Source: Hydrogenophaga sp. (GTDB taxonomy: Bacteria > Pseudomonadota > Gammaproteobacteria > Burkholderiales > Burkholderiaceae_C). From it: DNA of 64,000 nucleotides. A program made the translations under genes and the position numbers. The stretch lies in NCBI RefSeq assembly GCF_011390835.1, contig NZ_JAABRQ010000007.1, forward strand, positions 1-64,000, in the 5' to 3' direction. The number at the start of each line of letters is the position of its first letter. Within the stretch, counting starts at the first letter, position 1. Shown one piece after another: positions 34,696 through 43,991 of the stretch. The notes under the pieces were generated by a model that did no database searches, had not been told where the DNA came from, and saw only the letters and a list, made by a program, of their open reading frames with translations.

Positions 34696-35712
34696 TTACT
34701 TCACCTTGGCGATTTCAGCACGGAACTCAGCGAGCACCTTTTTCGGCTCCTTCAGCCCCTTGACCTGGGCACTGGCGGCCCACTTGGTCTCCAGGTAGTC
34801 CTGCTTGTCGGCCACCGCCTTCACAAAGGCCTTGTCGGCCTGAATGCGCGCCACGCCCTGGGCCTTTTGCGCCCCGTTGCGGCTGGCCTCGTCGACTTTG
34901 TCCCAGCCTTGACCAAACATGCGCGCGGCGGGCTCGCCAGAAAGCTTGTCCACCACCGCCTTGTCTTGCGCCGACAGCGCGTTGTACTTGGCGCTATTCA
35001 TCATGAAGACGAAACTGGTGTTGTACAGGCCGCCCGGGAAGGTGGTGGCGTGCTTGATCATGCTGAGCTTGAACGAGGCCACCGATTCGTCGGGGAAGAA
35101 GGTGCCGTCCATGACGCCGGTGGACAGCAGCTCGAATGATTCCGGCGCGGCCTTGAGGGTGGTGTTCCACCCCATGGCCTTGGACAGTTCGTTGATGTTG
35201 CCGCCACCGATACGGAACTTCAGAGACGCGGCATCCGCCGCCGACGTCACCGGCTGTTTGGTGTTGAAGATGATGCCCGGGCCGTGGGTAAACACGCCCA
35301 GAACCTTTACTCCGCGGTGCTCACCCAGTGGCGCAAAGTACTTGTCGTAAATGCGCTGGTAGGCGACCGAGGTCGCGGTGGCGCTGTCCCCAAGGAACGG
35401 AAACTCGGCGACCTGGGTGTTGATGAAGCGCCCGGGTGTGTAGCCGTCCACGGTGTAAGAAATGTCGGCCAGACCGTCGCGCACCGCGTCAAAAGTGCCG
35501 GGTGCGGCGACCACGCCCTTGGGCAGGATGTTGCACTTCATGCGCCCGGTACTTTCCTTCTCCAGCAGGTCGCACCAGTTCTTCTGCACCGTGGACAGCG
35601 TGTGGGTAGGTGGCAGCCAGCTCGAGACGGCAAACACCGTTTGTGCCGACGCCTGCGCGCCCATCAGCAAGGTGGTCGAAAACAGGGCGGCCAAGACGTG
35701 TTGGGTCTTCAT
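34696..35712 (-). CDS. dctP: TRAP transporter substrate-binding protein DctP
   Basis: A 338-residue periplasmic solute receptor with a signal peptide ending GAQASA (about residue 24). Family segments include FAVSSWLPPTHTL near the mature start, GRMKCNILPKG and the central LKFRIGGGNINELSKAMG substrate-gating region. The ligand is unknown; organic acids or acyl-type anions are usual. The ATG at 35712 follows a GGAG site. It is divergent from the etfB operon across a 378-bp control region with two operator-like palindromes. Confidence 0.92.
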   Translation of the reverse strand: MKTQHVLAALFSTTLLMGAQASAQTVFAVSSWLPPTHTLSTVQKNWCDLLEKESTGRMKCNILPKGVVAAPGTFDAVRDGLADISYTVDGYTPGRFINTQVAEFPFLGDSATATSVAYQRIYDKYFAPLGEHRGVKVLGVFTHGPGIIFNTKQPVTSAADAASLKFRIGGGNINELSKAMGWNTTLKAAPESFELLSTGVMDGTFFPDESVASFKLSMIKHATTFPGGLYNTSFVFMMNSAKYNALSAQDKAVVDKLSGEPAARMFGQGWDKVDEASRNGAQKAQGVARIQADKAFVKAVADKQDYLETKWAASAQVKGLKEPKKVLAEFRAEIAKVK

Positions 35713-35821
35713 ATCGGAAATCTCCAGGATCGAGGTGGAAAGGGCGAGGGGAGCGTTGTATCCCCAGGCACTCTGAACAATATAGGCGAACACCGATGCT
35801 CGCCGCCTCCAGACTAACCCG

Positions 35822-35849
35822 AATTAACCGACCGATCGGTTGGGGAATT
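35822..35849. promoter_or_regulatory. TetR-like operator palindrome 1
   Basis: 28-bp imperfect inverted repeat centred on ACCGATCGGT (35831-35840), with AATT arms at both ends and 11 of 14 positions paired. The centre is about 123 bp upstream of the dctP ATG. TetR-family repressors commonly bind such CCGA/TCGG palindromes; the regulator is not in the window. Confidence 0.5.
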
Positions 35850-35930
35850 GGCCGGCACATGTTCGCCTTGGTTGGGCGAGCCACCCAAGCCATCGCGCTA
35901 GGCGATATGAACGCCGTCCCCTATAATACA

Positions 35931-35952
35931 AAAAAGCACGATCGTTCTTTTT
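35931..35952. promoter_or_regulatory. TetR-like operator palindrome 2, next to the etfB promoter
   Basis: 22-bp inverted repeat around ACGATCGT with arms AAAAAG and CTTTTT; 10 of 11 positions pair. It starts three bases after the TATAAT box at 35922-35927, where a bound repressor would block etfBA transcription. The sequence differs from palindrome 1, so a second regulator is likely. Confidence 0.55.
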
Positions 35953-36090
35953 ATAAGAGGGTCTTGAAGCGCCGCCCCAGCGGCGGGCCTTCACCGCCTG
36001 CGTCCAAGGGGCGGGCATACAATGACCCGATTGACGTGCACGTCAACGCGTCAGCCATCTTTCTGTCCCCATCTTCAGGAGCTTCCGATC

Positions 36091-36840
36091 ATGAAAATCA
36101 TTGTCCCCGTCAAGCGCGTGGTGGACTACAACGTCAAGGTCCGTGTCAAGAGCGATGGCAGTGGTGTGGACATCGCCAACGTCAAAATGAGCATGAACCC
36201 ATTTGACGAGATCGCTGTTGAGGAGGCGGTGCGCCTGAAAGAAAAAGGCGTGGCTACTGAAGTGATCGCCGTTTCTTGTGGGGATGCCAAATGCCAGGAA
36301 ACCCTGCGCACCGCAATGGCCATCGGCGCCGATCGGGCCATCCTGGTCGAGACCAGTGAAGAGTTGCAGCCACTGGCCGTGGCCAAGCTGCTCAAGGCCT
36401 TGGTCGACAAGGAGCAACCTGGCCTGGTGATCCTGGGCAAGCAGGCCATTGACGACGACTGCAACCAGACCGGCCAGATGCTCGCAGCCCTGGCCGACCT
36501 GCCACAGGCCACCTTCGCTAACAAGGTGGAAGTGGTCGATGGCAAAGCCAATGTGACCCGTGAGGTGGACGGTGGTCTGGAGACGCTCTCCGTCACACTG
36601 CCCGCAGTCATCACCACCGACCTGCGCCTGAACGAGCCGCGCTACGTGACGCTGCCCAACATCATGAAGGCAAAGAAAAAGACGCTGGACATCATGAAGC
36701 CGGAAGACTTGGGCGTGGACGTGACCCCGCGCCTGAAGACACTCAAGGTCAGCGAGCCGCCCAAGCGTGGCGCCGGCATCATGGTGCCGGATGTGGCCAC
36801 GCTGGTGGACAAGCTGAAGAACGAAGCCAAGGTCATTTGA
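36091..36840 (+). CDS. etfB: Electron transfer flavoprotein beta subunit
   Basis: 249-residue ETF beta subunit that with EtfA carries electrons from acyl-CoA dehydrogenases to ETF:quinone oxidoreductase. It starts [20 protein letters not shown] and has the conserved [15 protein letters not shown]-region [13 protein letters not shown] and [14 protein letters not shown] motifs. The ATG at 36091 follows AGGAG by nine bases. It is cotranscribed with etfA, 122 bp downstream, and probably controlled by the palindromes upstream. Confidence 0.96.
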   Translation: MKIIVPVKRVVDYNVKVRVKSDGSGVDIANVKMSMNPFDEIAVEEAVRLKEKGVATEVIAVSCGDAKCQETLRTAMAIGADRAILVETSEELQPLAVAKLLKALVDKEQPGLVILGKQAIDDDCNQTGQMLAALADLPQATFANKVEVVDGKANVTREVDGGLETLSVTLPAVITTDLRLNEPRYVTLPNIMKAKKKTLDIMKPEDLGVDVTPRLKTLKVSEPPKRGAGIMVPDVATLVDKLKNEAKVI

Positions 36841-36911
36841 CCCCCTCGCGCCGCCCTCAGCTTCAGCCCCACAGGGGGCAGGGCTGGTGGCCAGGCGAAG
36901 CCGGTTCCACG
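36841..36911 (-). repeat. Dispersed intergenic repeat, copy C (inverted)
   Basis: Fills most of the etfB-etfA gap. Read on the minus strand it begins GTGGAACCGGCTTCGCC, followed by CCCCCTGTGGGG and GGGCGGCGCGAGGGGG, the same order as copies A and B. It lies inside an operon, so it may affect mRNA folding between the two ETF genes. Confidence 0.6.
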
Positions 36912-36962
36912 GCGCCCTGAGTTTTGGACATCGCGCTCCGACATATTTTTAGGATTTCAACC

Positions 36963-37895
36963 ATGACTTCTCTTGTTATTGCTGAACACGACAACGCTTC
37001 CATCAAGGGCGCGACGCTCAACACGGTCACCGCCGCTGCGGCCTGCGGTGGGGATGTGCATGTGCTGGTAGCAGGTTACAACGCCGGAGAAGCGGCCAAG
37101 GCGGCTGCTGCGATTGCCGGTGTGACCAAGGTGATCCACGCTGACGCCGAAGGCCTGGCGCATGGCCTGGCCGAAAACGTGGCGGCCCAGGTGCTGACCA
37201 TCGCATCCAGCTACACCCATATCCTGTTCCCTGCTACTGCTTCGGGCAAGAACATCGCGCCGCGTGTGGCCGCCAAGCTCGATGTGGCCCAGATCAGCGA
37301 CATCACCAAGGTCGAATCGCCCGACACCTTTGAGCGCCCCATCTACGCCGGCAACGCCATGGCCGTGGTGCAGAGCAGCGACGCCACCAAGGTGATCACG
37401 GTGCGCACCACCGGATTCGACCCGGCAGCCGCAAGCGGTGGCAGCGCCCCGGTGGAAACCGCGGCCGCCGAAGCCGACAGCGGCAAGACCACCTTTGTGG
37501 GCAGCGAGATCGCCAAGAGCGACCGCCCCGAGCTCACCGCAGCCAAGGTCATCGTCTCGGGTGGCCGGGCGCTGGGTTCCAGCGAGAAGTTCGACGAAGT
37601 GATGACGCCACTAGCCGACAAGCTCGGCGCAGCGCTGGGCGCCAGCCGCGCCGCGGTGGATGCAGGCTACGCCCCCAACGACTGGCAGGTGGGCCAGACT
37701 GGCAAGATCGTTGCGCCTCAGCTCTACGTGGCCTGCGGCATCTCGGGCGCCATCCAGCATCTGGCTGGCATGAAAGATTCCAAGGTCATCGTGGCGATCA
37801 ACAAAGACCCTGAGGCTCCGATCTTCGGTGTGGCCGACTATGGTCTGGAGGCCGACTTGTTCGATGCCGTGCCCGAGCTGACCAAGGCACTCTGA
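36963..37895 (+). CDS. etfA: Electron transfer flavoprotein alpha subunit
   Basis: 310-residue ETF alpha subunit binding the redox-active FAD. The C-terminal FAD domain is complete: [13 protein letters not shown], then [31 protein letters not shown] and [17 protein letters not shown]-terminal domain begins [11 protein letters not shown]. The ATG at 36963 was chosen. A strong terminator follows 18 bp after the stop, so the acyl-CoA dehydrogenase downstream likely has its own promoter or depends on readthrough. Confidence 0.96.
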   Translation: MTSLVIAEHDNASIKGATLNTVTAAAACGGDVHVLVAGYNAGEAAKAAAAIAGVTKVIHADAEGLAHGLAENVAAQVLTIASSYTHILFPATASGKNIAPRVAAKLDVAQISDITKVESPDTFERPIYAGNAMAVVQSSDATKVITVRTTGFDPAAASGGSAPVETAAAEADSGKTTFVGSEIAKSDRPELTAAKVIVSGGRALGSSEKFDEVMTPLADKLGAALGASRAAVDAGYAPNDWQVGQTGKIVAPQLYVACGISGAIQHLAGMKDSKVIVAINKDPEAPIFGVADYGLEADLFDAVPELTKAL

Positions 37896-37913
37896 AACGC
37901 CAGACCCTGGACA

Positions 37914-37939
37914 GGGCATCGTTTGCGATGCCCTTTTTT
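37914..37939 (+). terminator. Rho-independent terminator after etfA
   Basis: Perfect 8-bp stem GGGCATCG/CGATGCCC with a TTTG loop followed by six T residues, starting 18 bp after the etfA stop. Textbook intrinsic terminator; closes the etfBA transcript. Confidence 0.92.
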
Positions 37940-37971
37940 CTATCCGCTTTTCGCGACTCCTAAGGCACAAG

Positions 37972-39762
37972 ATGAGCTACACCGCCCCCCTGAAAGACAT
38001 GCTGTTCAACATCGAGCACCTGGCGCTCATCGACCAGGTGGCGGCGATGCCCGGCTTCGAAGATGCGGGTCTGGAAACCGCGCAAGCGGTGCTGGAGGAG
38101 TCCGCCAAACTCAACCAGGATGTGCTGGCGCCATTGAACTGGGAGGGAGACAAGAATCCGTCGTCGTTCAAGGCTGGCGTGGTCACCACCACACCGGGTT
38201 TTAAGGAAGCCTTCAAGCAGTACACCGAAGGCGGCTGGCAAGGCTTGCAGCACCCTGTGGACTTTGGCGGCCAGGGCCTGCCCAAGACGATTGGTGCGGC
38301 TTGTGGCGAGATGCTCAATAGCGCCAACATGAGCTTTGCGCTGTGCCCGCTACTCACCGACGGAGCTATCGAAGCCCTGCTCACTGCGGGCAGCGACGAG
38401 CTCAAGGCGATCTACCTGGAGAAGCTGGTGAGTGGCCAGTGGACCGGCACCATGAACCTGACCGAGCCGCAGGCCGGCAGCGATCTTGCGGCGGTGCGCA
38501 GCCGCGCCGAGCCGCAGCCCGACGGCAGCTACAAGGTGTTTGGCACCAAGATCTACATCACCTACGGTGAGCACGACATGGCAGAGAACATCGTGCACCT
38601 GGTGCTCGCCCGTGTGACCGGTGCGCCCGAAGGGGTGAAGGGCATCAGCCTGTTTGTGGTGCCGAAATTCATGGTCCAGAAAGACGGCTCTCTCGGTGAG
38701 CGCAACGACGTGCATTGCGTGAGCATCGAGCACAAGCTGGGTATCAAGGCCAGCCCGACCGCGGTGCTGCAGTACGGCGACCATGGCGGCGCTGTGGGCT
38801 ACATCGTTGGTGAGGAAAACCGAGGCCTGGAGTACATGTTCATCATGATGAATGCCGCGCGTTACGCGGTCGGCGTGCAGGGCATCGCGATCGCCGAGCG
38901 CGCCTACCAGAAGGCCGTGGGGTATGCCAAGGACCGCGTGCAGAGCCGCCCGGTGGATGGCAGCATGAGCGCGGCCGCGCCCATCATCCACCACCCCGAT
39001 GTCAAGCGCATGCTCATGACCATGCGGGCCTTCACCGAAGGTTGCCGCGCCATGGCCAGCGTGGCGGCTGCCGCGTATGACGCGGCCCATCACCACGCTG
39101 ACGCAGCGGTACGCAAGGAGAACGCGGCGTTCTACGACTTCATGGTGCCGCTTGTCAAGGGCTACAGCACCGAGATGAGTCTGGAAGTCACCTCGCTGGG
39201 CGTGCAGGTTCACGGCGGCATGGGCTTCATCGAAGAAACCGGCGCAGCGCAGTACTACCGAGACGCCAAGATCCTCACCATTTACGAAGGAACGACGGCG
39301 ATCCAGGCCAACGACCTCGTGGGCCGCAAGACTTCGCGCGACGGCGGCGCTGGCGCCAAGGCGATTGCCGCGCAGATCGAGAAAACGGAAGCCGAGCTGG
39401 TCAAGCGCGGCAGCGCGCAGGCGATGGCCGTGGCCAAGCGGCTCACCGCTGCGCGGCAGGCGTTTGTGGACGTGGTCGAGTTCATCGCCGCCAACACCCG
39501 CAGCAACCCAAACGCCGCGTTTGCCGGCAGCGTGCCTTACCTGATGCTGGCGGGCAATCTGATGGCGGGCTGGCAGCTGGCGCGCGCGCTGCTGGTGGCA
39601 GAAGACCAGCTGGCTGCGGGCACCGACGCGGTCTTCATGCAGAGCAAGATCACCACCGCGCGTTTTTACGCCGACCACATCCTCAGCCGCGCCCCTGGCA
39701 TGCGCGACGCGATCGTGGAAGGTGCAGAGGCCGTCACGGCGCTCCCCGCCGAAGCGTTCTGA
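37972..39762 (+). CDS. Acyl-CoA dehydrogenase with C-terminal extension (DmdC/FadE-like)
   Basis: A 596-residue acyl-CoA dehydrogenase of the long type that carries an extra C-terminal domain (acyl-CoA dehydrogenase C-terminal family, DmdC-like). It has the FAD/substrate motif TGTMNLTEPQAGSDLAAVRS, later YRDAKILTIYEGTTAIQANDL bearing the likely catalytic Glu region, and a helical tail. It probably oxidises medium- or long-chain acyl-CoA and passes electrons to the ETF encoded just upstream. Whether 3-methylmercaptopropionyl-CoA is a substrate cannot be told. Confidence 0.92.
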   Translation: MSYTAPLKDMLFNIEHLALIDQVAAMPGFEDAGLETAQAVLEESAKLNQDVLAPLNWEGDKNPSSFKAGVVTTTPGFKEAFKQYTEGGWQGLQHPVDFGGQGLPKTIGAACGEMLNSANMSFALCPLLTDGAIEALLTAGSDELKAIYLEKLVSGQWTGTMNLTEPQAGSDLAAVRSRAEPQPDGSYKVFGTKIYITYGEHDMAENIVHLVLARVTGAPEGVKGISLFVVPKFMVQKDGSLGERNDVHCVSIEHKLGIKASPTAVLQYGDHGGAVGYIVGEENRGLEYMFIMMNAARYAVGVQGIAIAERAYQKAVGYAKDRVQSRPVDGSMSAAAPIIHHPDVKRMLMTMRAFTEGCRAMASVAAAAYDAAHHHADAAVRKENAAFYDFMVPLVKGYSTEMSLEVTSLGVQVHGGMGFIEETGAAQYYRDAKILTIYEGTTAIQANDLVGRKTSRDGGAGAKAIAAQIEKTEAELVKRGSAQAMAVAKRLTAARQAFVDVVEFIAANTRSNPNAAFAGSVPYLMLAGNLMAGWQLARALLVAEDQLAAGTDAVFMQSKITTARFYADHILSRAPGMRDAIVEGAEAVTALPAEAF

Positions 39763-39859
39763 CCTTTTTCTTTCAGGCGCTTCGGGGTGCTGTCACCGCA
39801 TCGACACGGCAGAGCACGCGCAGCGTCCAGAATCCAGCGAAATCCCTTTCGGAGACACC

Positions 39860-40840
39860 ATGACCGCACCCGCGCGCAGCTTGCCCCCCATTCTCAAGAA
39901 GATCAAGTTTCCGGTGATCGGCTCGCCGCTGTTCATCATCAGCAATCCCAAGCTGGTCATTGCCCAGTGCAAGGCCGGGGTGGTGGGCTCCATGCCTGCG
40001 CTCAATGCGCGTCCGGCGTCTCAGTTGGATGAGTGGCTGGCTGAAATCACCGAGGCGCTGGCGGCGCACGACAAGGCCAATCCAGACAATCCGGCGGCGC
40101 CATTTGCGATCAACCAGATCGTGCACAAGAGCAACGACCGGTTGGAGCACGACATGCAGCTGTGTGCCAAGTACAAGGTGCCGATCGTCATCACCAGCCT
40201 GGGTGCGCGAGAAGACGTGAACAAAGGCGTGCAGGCCTGGGGCGGCGTGGTGCTGCACGACGTGATCAACAACGTCTTCGCCCACAAGGCAATCGAGAAG
40301 GGCGCTGATGGTCTGATTCCGGTGGCGGCCGGTGCCGGTGGTCATGCCAGCGTGAAGAGCCCGTTTGCCATGGTCCAGGAAATTCGCGAGTGGTTTGGTG
40401 GCCCGGTTGCGCTTTCCGGCTCGATCTCTTCGGGTGGTGCCATCCTGGCTGCGCAGGCCATGGGTGCCGACTTCGCCTACATCGGTTCGGCCTTCATCGC
40501 CACCGAGGAAGCCCGCGCGGTGGACGGCTACAAGCAGATGATCACCGAGAGCAACTCGGACGACATCGTCTACAGCAACTTTTACACAGGTATCCATGGC
40601 AACTACTTGAAGGGCAGCATCAGGAACGCGGGCATGGACCCCGACAAGCTGCCCGAGAGCGACCCCAGCAAAATGAACTTCTCCACCGGCGAAGGCGCCA
40701 ACGCGGCCAAGGCCTGGAAAGACATCTGGGGCTGCGGCCAGGGCATTGGCGCGATCCGCGAGGTGATGCCGGCGGCCGAGATGGTGGCTCGCTTCAAGCG
40801 CGAATACGCCGAAGCCAAAGCCCGCATCTGCGCCGGCTGA
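39860..40840 (+). CDS. Nitronate monooxygenase/2-nitropropane dioxygenase family protein
   Basis: A 326-residue FMN TIM-barrel protein: PVIGSPLFIISNPKLVIAQC at the start, HDVINNVFAHKAIEKGADGL, then the intact phosphate and His loop PVAAGAGGHASVKSP, and ALSGSISSGGAILAAQAMGADFAYIGSAFI. Unlike its paralogue at 18294, the His in AGGHA is present, so monooxygenase or enoyl-reductase-like chemistry is plausible. The ATG at 39860 follows a GGAGA site. It lies 97 bp after the acyl-CoA dehydrogenase and may process its products. Confidence 0.88.
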   Translation: MTAPARSLPPILKKIKFPVIGSPLFIISNPKLVIAQCKAGVVGSMPALNARPASQLDEWLAEITEALAAHDKANPDNPAAPFAINQIVHKSNDRLEHDMQLCAKYKVPIVITSLGAREDVNKGVQAWGGVVLHDVINNVFAHKAIEKGADGLIPVAAGAGGHASVKSPFAMVQEIREWFGGPVALSGSISSGGAILAAQAMGADFAYIGSAFIATEEARAVDGYKQMITESNSDDIVYSNFYTGIHGNYLKGSIRNAGMDPDKLPESDPSKMNFSTGEGANAAKAWKDIWGCGQGIGAIREVMPAAEMVARFKREYAEAKARICAG

Positions 40841-40850
40841 TTGCGCTCAC

Positions 40851-40894
40851 ACCCAACAAGAAAGCCGACCAGTGGGTCGGCTTTCTTGTTGGGT
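40851..40894. terminator. Long-stem bidirectional terminator between NMO-like gene and mrcA
   Basis: Perfect 20-bp inverted repeat (40851-40870 and 40875-40894) with a four-base loop AGTG. Either strand ends the stem with GGCTTTCTTGTT, moderately U-rich. It serves two convergent genes, whose stops flank it at 40840 and 40908. Stem length is unusual for a simple terminator. Confidence 0.8.
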
Positions 40895-40907
40895 GGCTGA
40901 CACTTGC

Positions 40908-43193
40908 TCAGGGCTTGAACCAGTCCCGGATCGCGTCGATCAAGGTCGGTGGTCCGGCGTATTGCGTGCCGCTGCCGTCGGAGATGGCAGTGACGGCACC
41001 GCCGTTTTGCCACTCGCTGTACAGCCAGTCGTCTCCTTCGCGGATCAGGCCTGCTGGCGGTTGGCCTGGGGCGCTCACGGGCACGCCCTTGAGCGCTTGA
41101 GCCATATAGTCAACCCAGATTGGCAGTGCCAGACGTCCGCCTGATTCGTGGTCGCCTAGGCTGCGTGGTTTGTCGTGACCGAGCCAGACCACGGTGGCCA
41201 GGGTGGGCTGGTAGCCGGCGAACCAGGCATCGACCACATCGTTGGTGGTGCCAGTCTTGCCGTAAATATCGGTGCGCTTGAGCGCGGCCTGGGCACGCGC
41301 TGCCGTGCCGACGCGGGTGACGTCGGCCAGCAGGCTGCTCATCACATAGGCATTTCGGGCCGGAATGGCGCGGTTGTCCTCATTCAGGGCGGCGGGCGGT
41401 GGAGCTTCGAACAACAGCTTGCCTTGCGCATCAGTGATTTTTTCGATCACCACCGGCTCGACGTTCCAGCCGCCGTTGGCCAGCGTGCCATAGGCCCTGG
41501 CCATCTGCAGCGGCGTGACCAAACCGGTACCCAGGGCCAGGGTGAGGTTGTCGGGCTGGCGTTGCGCGTCGAGACCAAAGCGGGTGGTCCACTCGCGGGC
41601 GCGCTGGGTGCCGGTGTGCTGCAGCAGGCGCACGCTCACCAGGTTGCTGGACTTGGCCAGGGCTTGGCGCATGGTGATCGGGCCACTGCCAACCCCGCTG
41701 CTGTTACCGGGACTCCAGCCGTTGGCGGCAGTGAAGGGCAGATCGTCCACCAGCGTGGTGGGCATCACCCGTTCTTCGAGTGCGGCCGAATAGAGCAGCG
41801 GCTTGATGGCTGAGCCGGGCTGGCGCCAGCTCTGCGTGACATGGTTGAACGGTTGGCGGGCGAAATCGAAGCCGCCCACCAGTGCACGCACGCGACCGGT
41901 GCGCGGGTCGAGCGCCACCAGCGCGGCCTCGGCCTCAGGCCATTGGGTGATCGCCAGCGCCTTGCCGCTGGCCACCACGCGCACGACTGACCCGCGTTGC
42001 AGCCGCAGCACCGGCTTGGCCTTGGAAGCCAGCCCGGCGGCAGCCAGACGAAGGCCGCTACCCTGGATGGTGACGCGCTCTCCGCTGGCCAGCTGAAGCT
42101 GCACCGCTTTCGGGCTGGCCGATAGCACCACAGCCAGGCGCAGGAAATCATCGTCGCGCTGGCCTTTCAGGCCATCGGCGATGGCGTTGTCCAGCGCCGC
42201 ACCGTCTACCTGCGGGAGGTCGATCTGGTCTTCAGGGCCGCGCCACGGGCTCCTTGCCTCCAGCGCCATGACTCCTCGCTGCACCGCCGCGGTGGCAGCG
42301 CGCTGGTCGGCTGCGCGCAGCGAGGTGGTGACGCGAATGCCGCTGGAATAAGCTTCGGTGCCGAAGCGTTCGACCACCGCTCGGCGTGCCATCTCGGCCA
42401 CGTGCGCAGCGTCCACACTGCGTTGGCCAGGCGCACGGATATTGAGCTTCTCGGCGCGCGCCTTGGCGAGTTCCGGTTCGGTGATGACGCCCACTGTGCG
42501 CATGCGCTCCAGCACCACCCGCTGGCGCACAGTGGCGCGTTCGAAGTTGATCACCGGGTTGGCGTAGTAGGGGTTTTGCGGCAGCCCAGCCAGCATCGCG
42601 GTCTCGGCCAGCGAGAGCTGATCCATGGGCTTGCCAAAATAGATCTTGGCGGCGGCCGCAAATCCGTAGGCGCGCTGGCCGAGAAAGATTTCGTTGAGGT
42701 AGATCTCCAGGATGCGGTCTTTCGACAGCGCATCCTCCACCTTGAAGGCGAGCAGGATTTCCTTGGCCTTGCGCTCCACCGTGCGCTCGCGGGTGAGTAG
42801 CATGGTGCGCACCAGTTGCTGCGTGATGGTGCTCGCACCCTGGGTGCGTCCACCGGTGAGCATGGACAAGGCCGCGCGCGCCATACCCTTGGGGTCCACG
42901 CCGTTGTGTTCACGAAAGCGCGCATCTTCCACCGCCAGCACCGCGTCCTGCAGCAGCTTGGGCGTACGGGCCAGCGGCACGTACTCGCGCCGCTCGGTGC
43001 CAAACTGCGCGATCTCCACGCCATCGGCCGTCAGCACCTGAAGCGGCAGTTTGGGCTGGTACTGCACGATGCGGTCAATCGCCGGCAGGTCAAACGCCGC
43101 CACGGGAGCGGGCACGGTGACCAGAAACGAGACCGCAGCGGCCACCGCCAGCAGCGGCTTCAACAGAGGGGACAGGGGAGGGAATCGATACAT
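40908..43193 (-). CDS. mrcA: Penicillin-binding protein 1A (bifunctional transglycosylase/transpeptidase)
   Basis: A 761-residue class A PBP anchored by one N-terminal helix (about residues 11-35). Glycosyltransferase domain: catalytic Glu E89 in AVLAVEDARFREH, then GASTITQQLVR and LNEIFLGQ. Transpeptidase domain: SAIKPLLY nucleophile motif, KSSN and KTGTTNDVVDAWF. It polymerises and crosslinks peptidoglycan. The ATG at 43193 was chosen over a TTG at 43202. Its end shares the long terminator with the NMO-like gene. Confidence 0.94.
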   Translation of the reverse strand: MYRFPPLSPLLKPLLAVAAAVSFLVTVPAPVAAFDLPAIDRIVQYQPKLPLQVLTADGVEIAQFGTERREYVPLARTPKLLQDAVLAVEDARFREHNGVDPKGMARAALSMLTGGRTQGASTITQQLVRTMLLTRERTVERKAKEILLAFKVEDALSKDRILEIYLNEIFLGQRAYGFAAAAKIYFGKPMDQLSLAETAMLAGLPQNPYYANPVINFERATVRQRVVLERMRTVGVITEPELAKARAEKLNIRAPGQRSVDAAHVAEMARRAVVERFGTEAYSSGIRVTTSLRAADQRAATAAVQRGVMALEARSPWRGPEDQIDLPQVDGAALDNAIADGLKGQRDDDFLRLAVVLSASPKAVQLQLASGERVTIQGSGLRLAAAGLASKAKPVLRLQRGSVVRVVASGKALAITQWPEAEAALVALDPRTGRVRALVGGFDFARQPFNHVTQSWRQPGSAIKPLLYSAALEERVMPTTLVDDLPFTAANGWSPGNSSGVGSGPITMRQALAKSSNLVSVRLLQHTGTQRAREWTTRFGLDAQRQPDNLTLALGTGLVTPLQMARAYGTLANGGWNVEPVVIEKITDAQGKLLFEAPPPAALNEDNRAIPARNAYVMSSLLADVTRVGTAARAQAALKRTDIYGKTGTTNDVVDAWFAGYQPTLATVVWLGHDKPRSLGDHESGGRLALPIWVDYMAQALKGVPVSAPGQPPAGLIREGDDWLYSEWQNGGAVTAISDGSGTQYAGPPTLIDAIRDWFKP

Positions 43194-43368
43194 GTCACGC
43201 AATTATCCCGGCGCCCTGTCAAGACTGTGTGGGGTGAGCTCCCTTGTGGTGTAACGGGGTGTGAGGCCGCTATCCACCCGCTGGGCTGCGTGATGGGCTG
43301 GCAAGAGACCCGACAGGAACTCCCCAACGCCCGCCGAGTCCTATGGAGCCTTGCACAATCAGATCACC

Positions 43369-43977
43369 ATGATGAAACGTCTTTTGGGTTTGCTGGCTTT
43401 GCTGGCCGCACCGTTGATGAGCCACGCCATTGAAGAGCCGGCCTACACCGTGGAGCGCGAGTGGGCTGGTGTGGAGATCCGTGCTTACGCGCCTTACGTG
43501 GTGGCCGAGGTGCTGGTGAGTGGCCCCGCAGACGAGGCGTCTTCAGAGGCGTTTCCCATCCTGGCCGGCTACATCTTTGGAAAAAACAAAGGTGAGCGCC
43601 GCATGGCGATGACGGCGCCAGTGACGCAGGCCGCCGAGCCGGTGAAAATGGCGATGACCGCACCAGTGACGCAAAGCCCCGAAGCCGGAGGCTTCCGGGT
43701 GCAGTTTGTACTGCCCCAAGGCATCACTCTGGCGTCGGCTCCCGAACCGCTGGATTCAAGGGTGCAGCTGCGCGAGGTGCCAGCGAGCCGGGTGGCGGTG
43801 ATCCGCTATTCGGGTTTCTGGTCGCAGGCCAACTACGAGGAGCACCTCGCCTTGCTGCAAACTGCGCTGCGCGAGGCCAGCCAGCCCTGGGTGGGCGAAC
43901 CGGTGCTCTCGCGATACAACCCGCCGATCACGCCCTGGTTCCTGCGCCGCAACGAAATCTGGCTGACACTGCCTTGA
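43369..43977 (+). CDS. SOUL family heme-binding protein (exported)
   Basis: A 202-residue protein with a signal peptide (about residues 1-20, ending SHA) and the SOUL/HBP fold: EEPAYTVEREWAGVEIRAYAPY, RRMAMTAPVTQ repeated as KMAMTAPVTQ, and a C-terminal FLRRNEIWLTL. SOUL proteins bind heme or tetrapyrroles; here the MAMTAPVTQ repeat is characteristic. ATGs at 43369 and 43372 are equally possible. First of three same-strand genes; the DUF1499 gene starts 14 bp later. Confidence 0.88.
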   Translation: MMKRLLGLLALLAAPLMSHAIEEPAYTVEREWAGVEIRAYAPYVVAEVLVSGPADEASSEAFPILAGYIFGKNKGERRMAMTAPVTQAAEPVKMAMTAPVTQSPEAGGFRVQFVLPQGITLASAPEPLDSRVQLREVPASRVAVIRYSGFWSQANYEEHLALLQTALREASQPWVGEPVLSRYNPPITPWFLRRNEIWLTLP

Positions 43978-43991
43978 CCCTTGGACACACC

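Larger units (their letters stand above)
35713..36090. other. Divergent control region between dctP and etfB
   Basis: 378 bp without a gene. It holds two different palindromes (35822-35849 and 35931-35952), a TATAAT box at 35922-35927 on the plus strand with no good -35 at the right distance, a GC hairpin CCGCCCCAGCGGCGG near 35971-35985, and the AGGAG ribosome site of etfB. The AT-rich block at 35922-35956 stands out against the GC-rich surroundings. Confidence 0.7.

Noticed and set aside
35971..35985. CCGCCCCAGCGGCGG hairpin in the dctP-etfB gap as a riboswitch or attenuator
   Set aside because: It is a simple GC hairpin without known riboswitch features or a T run.
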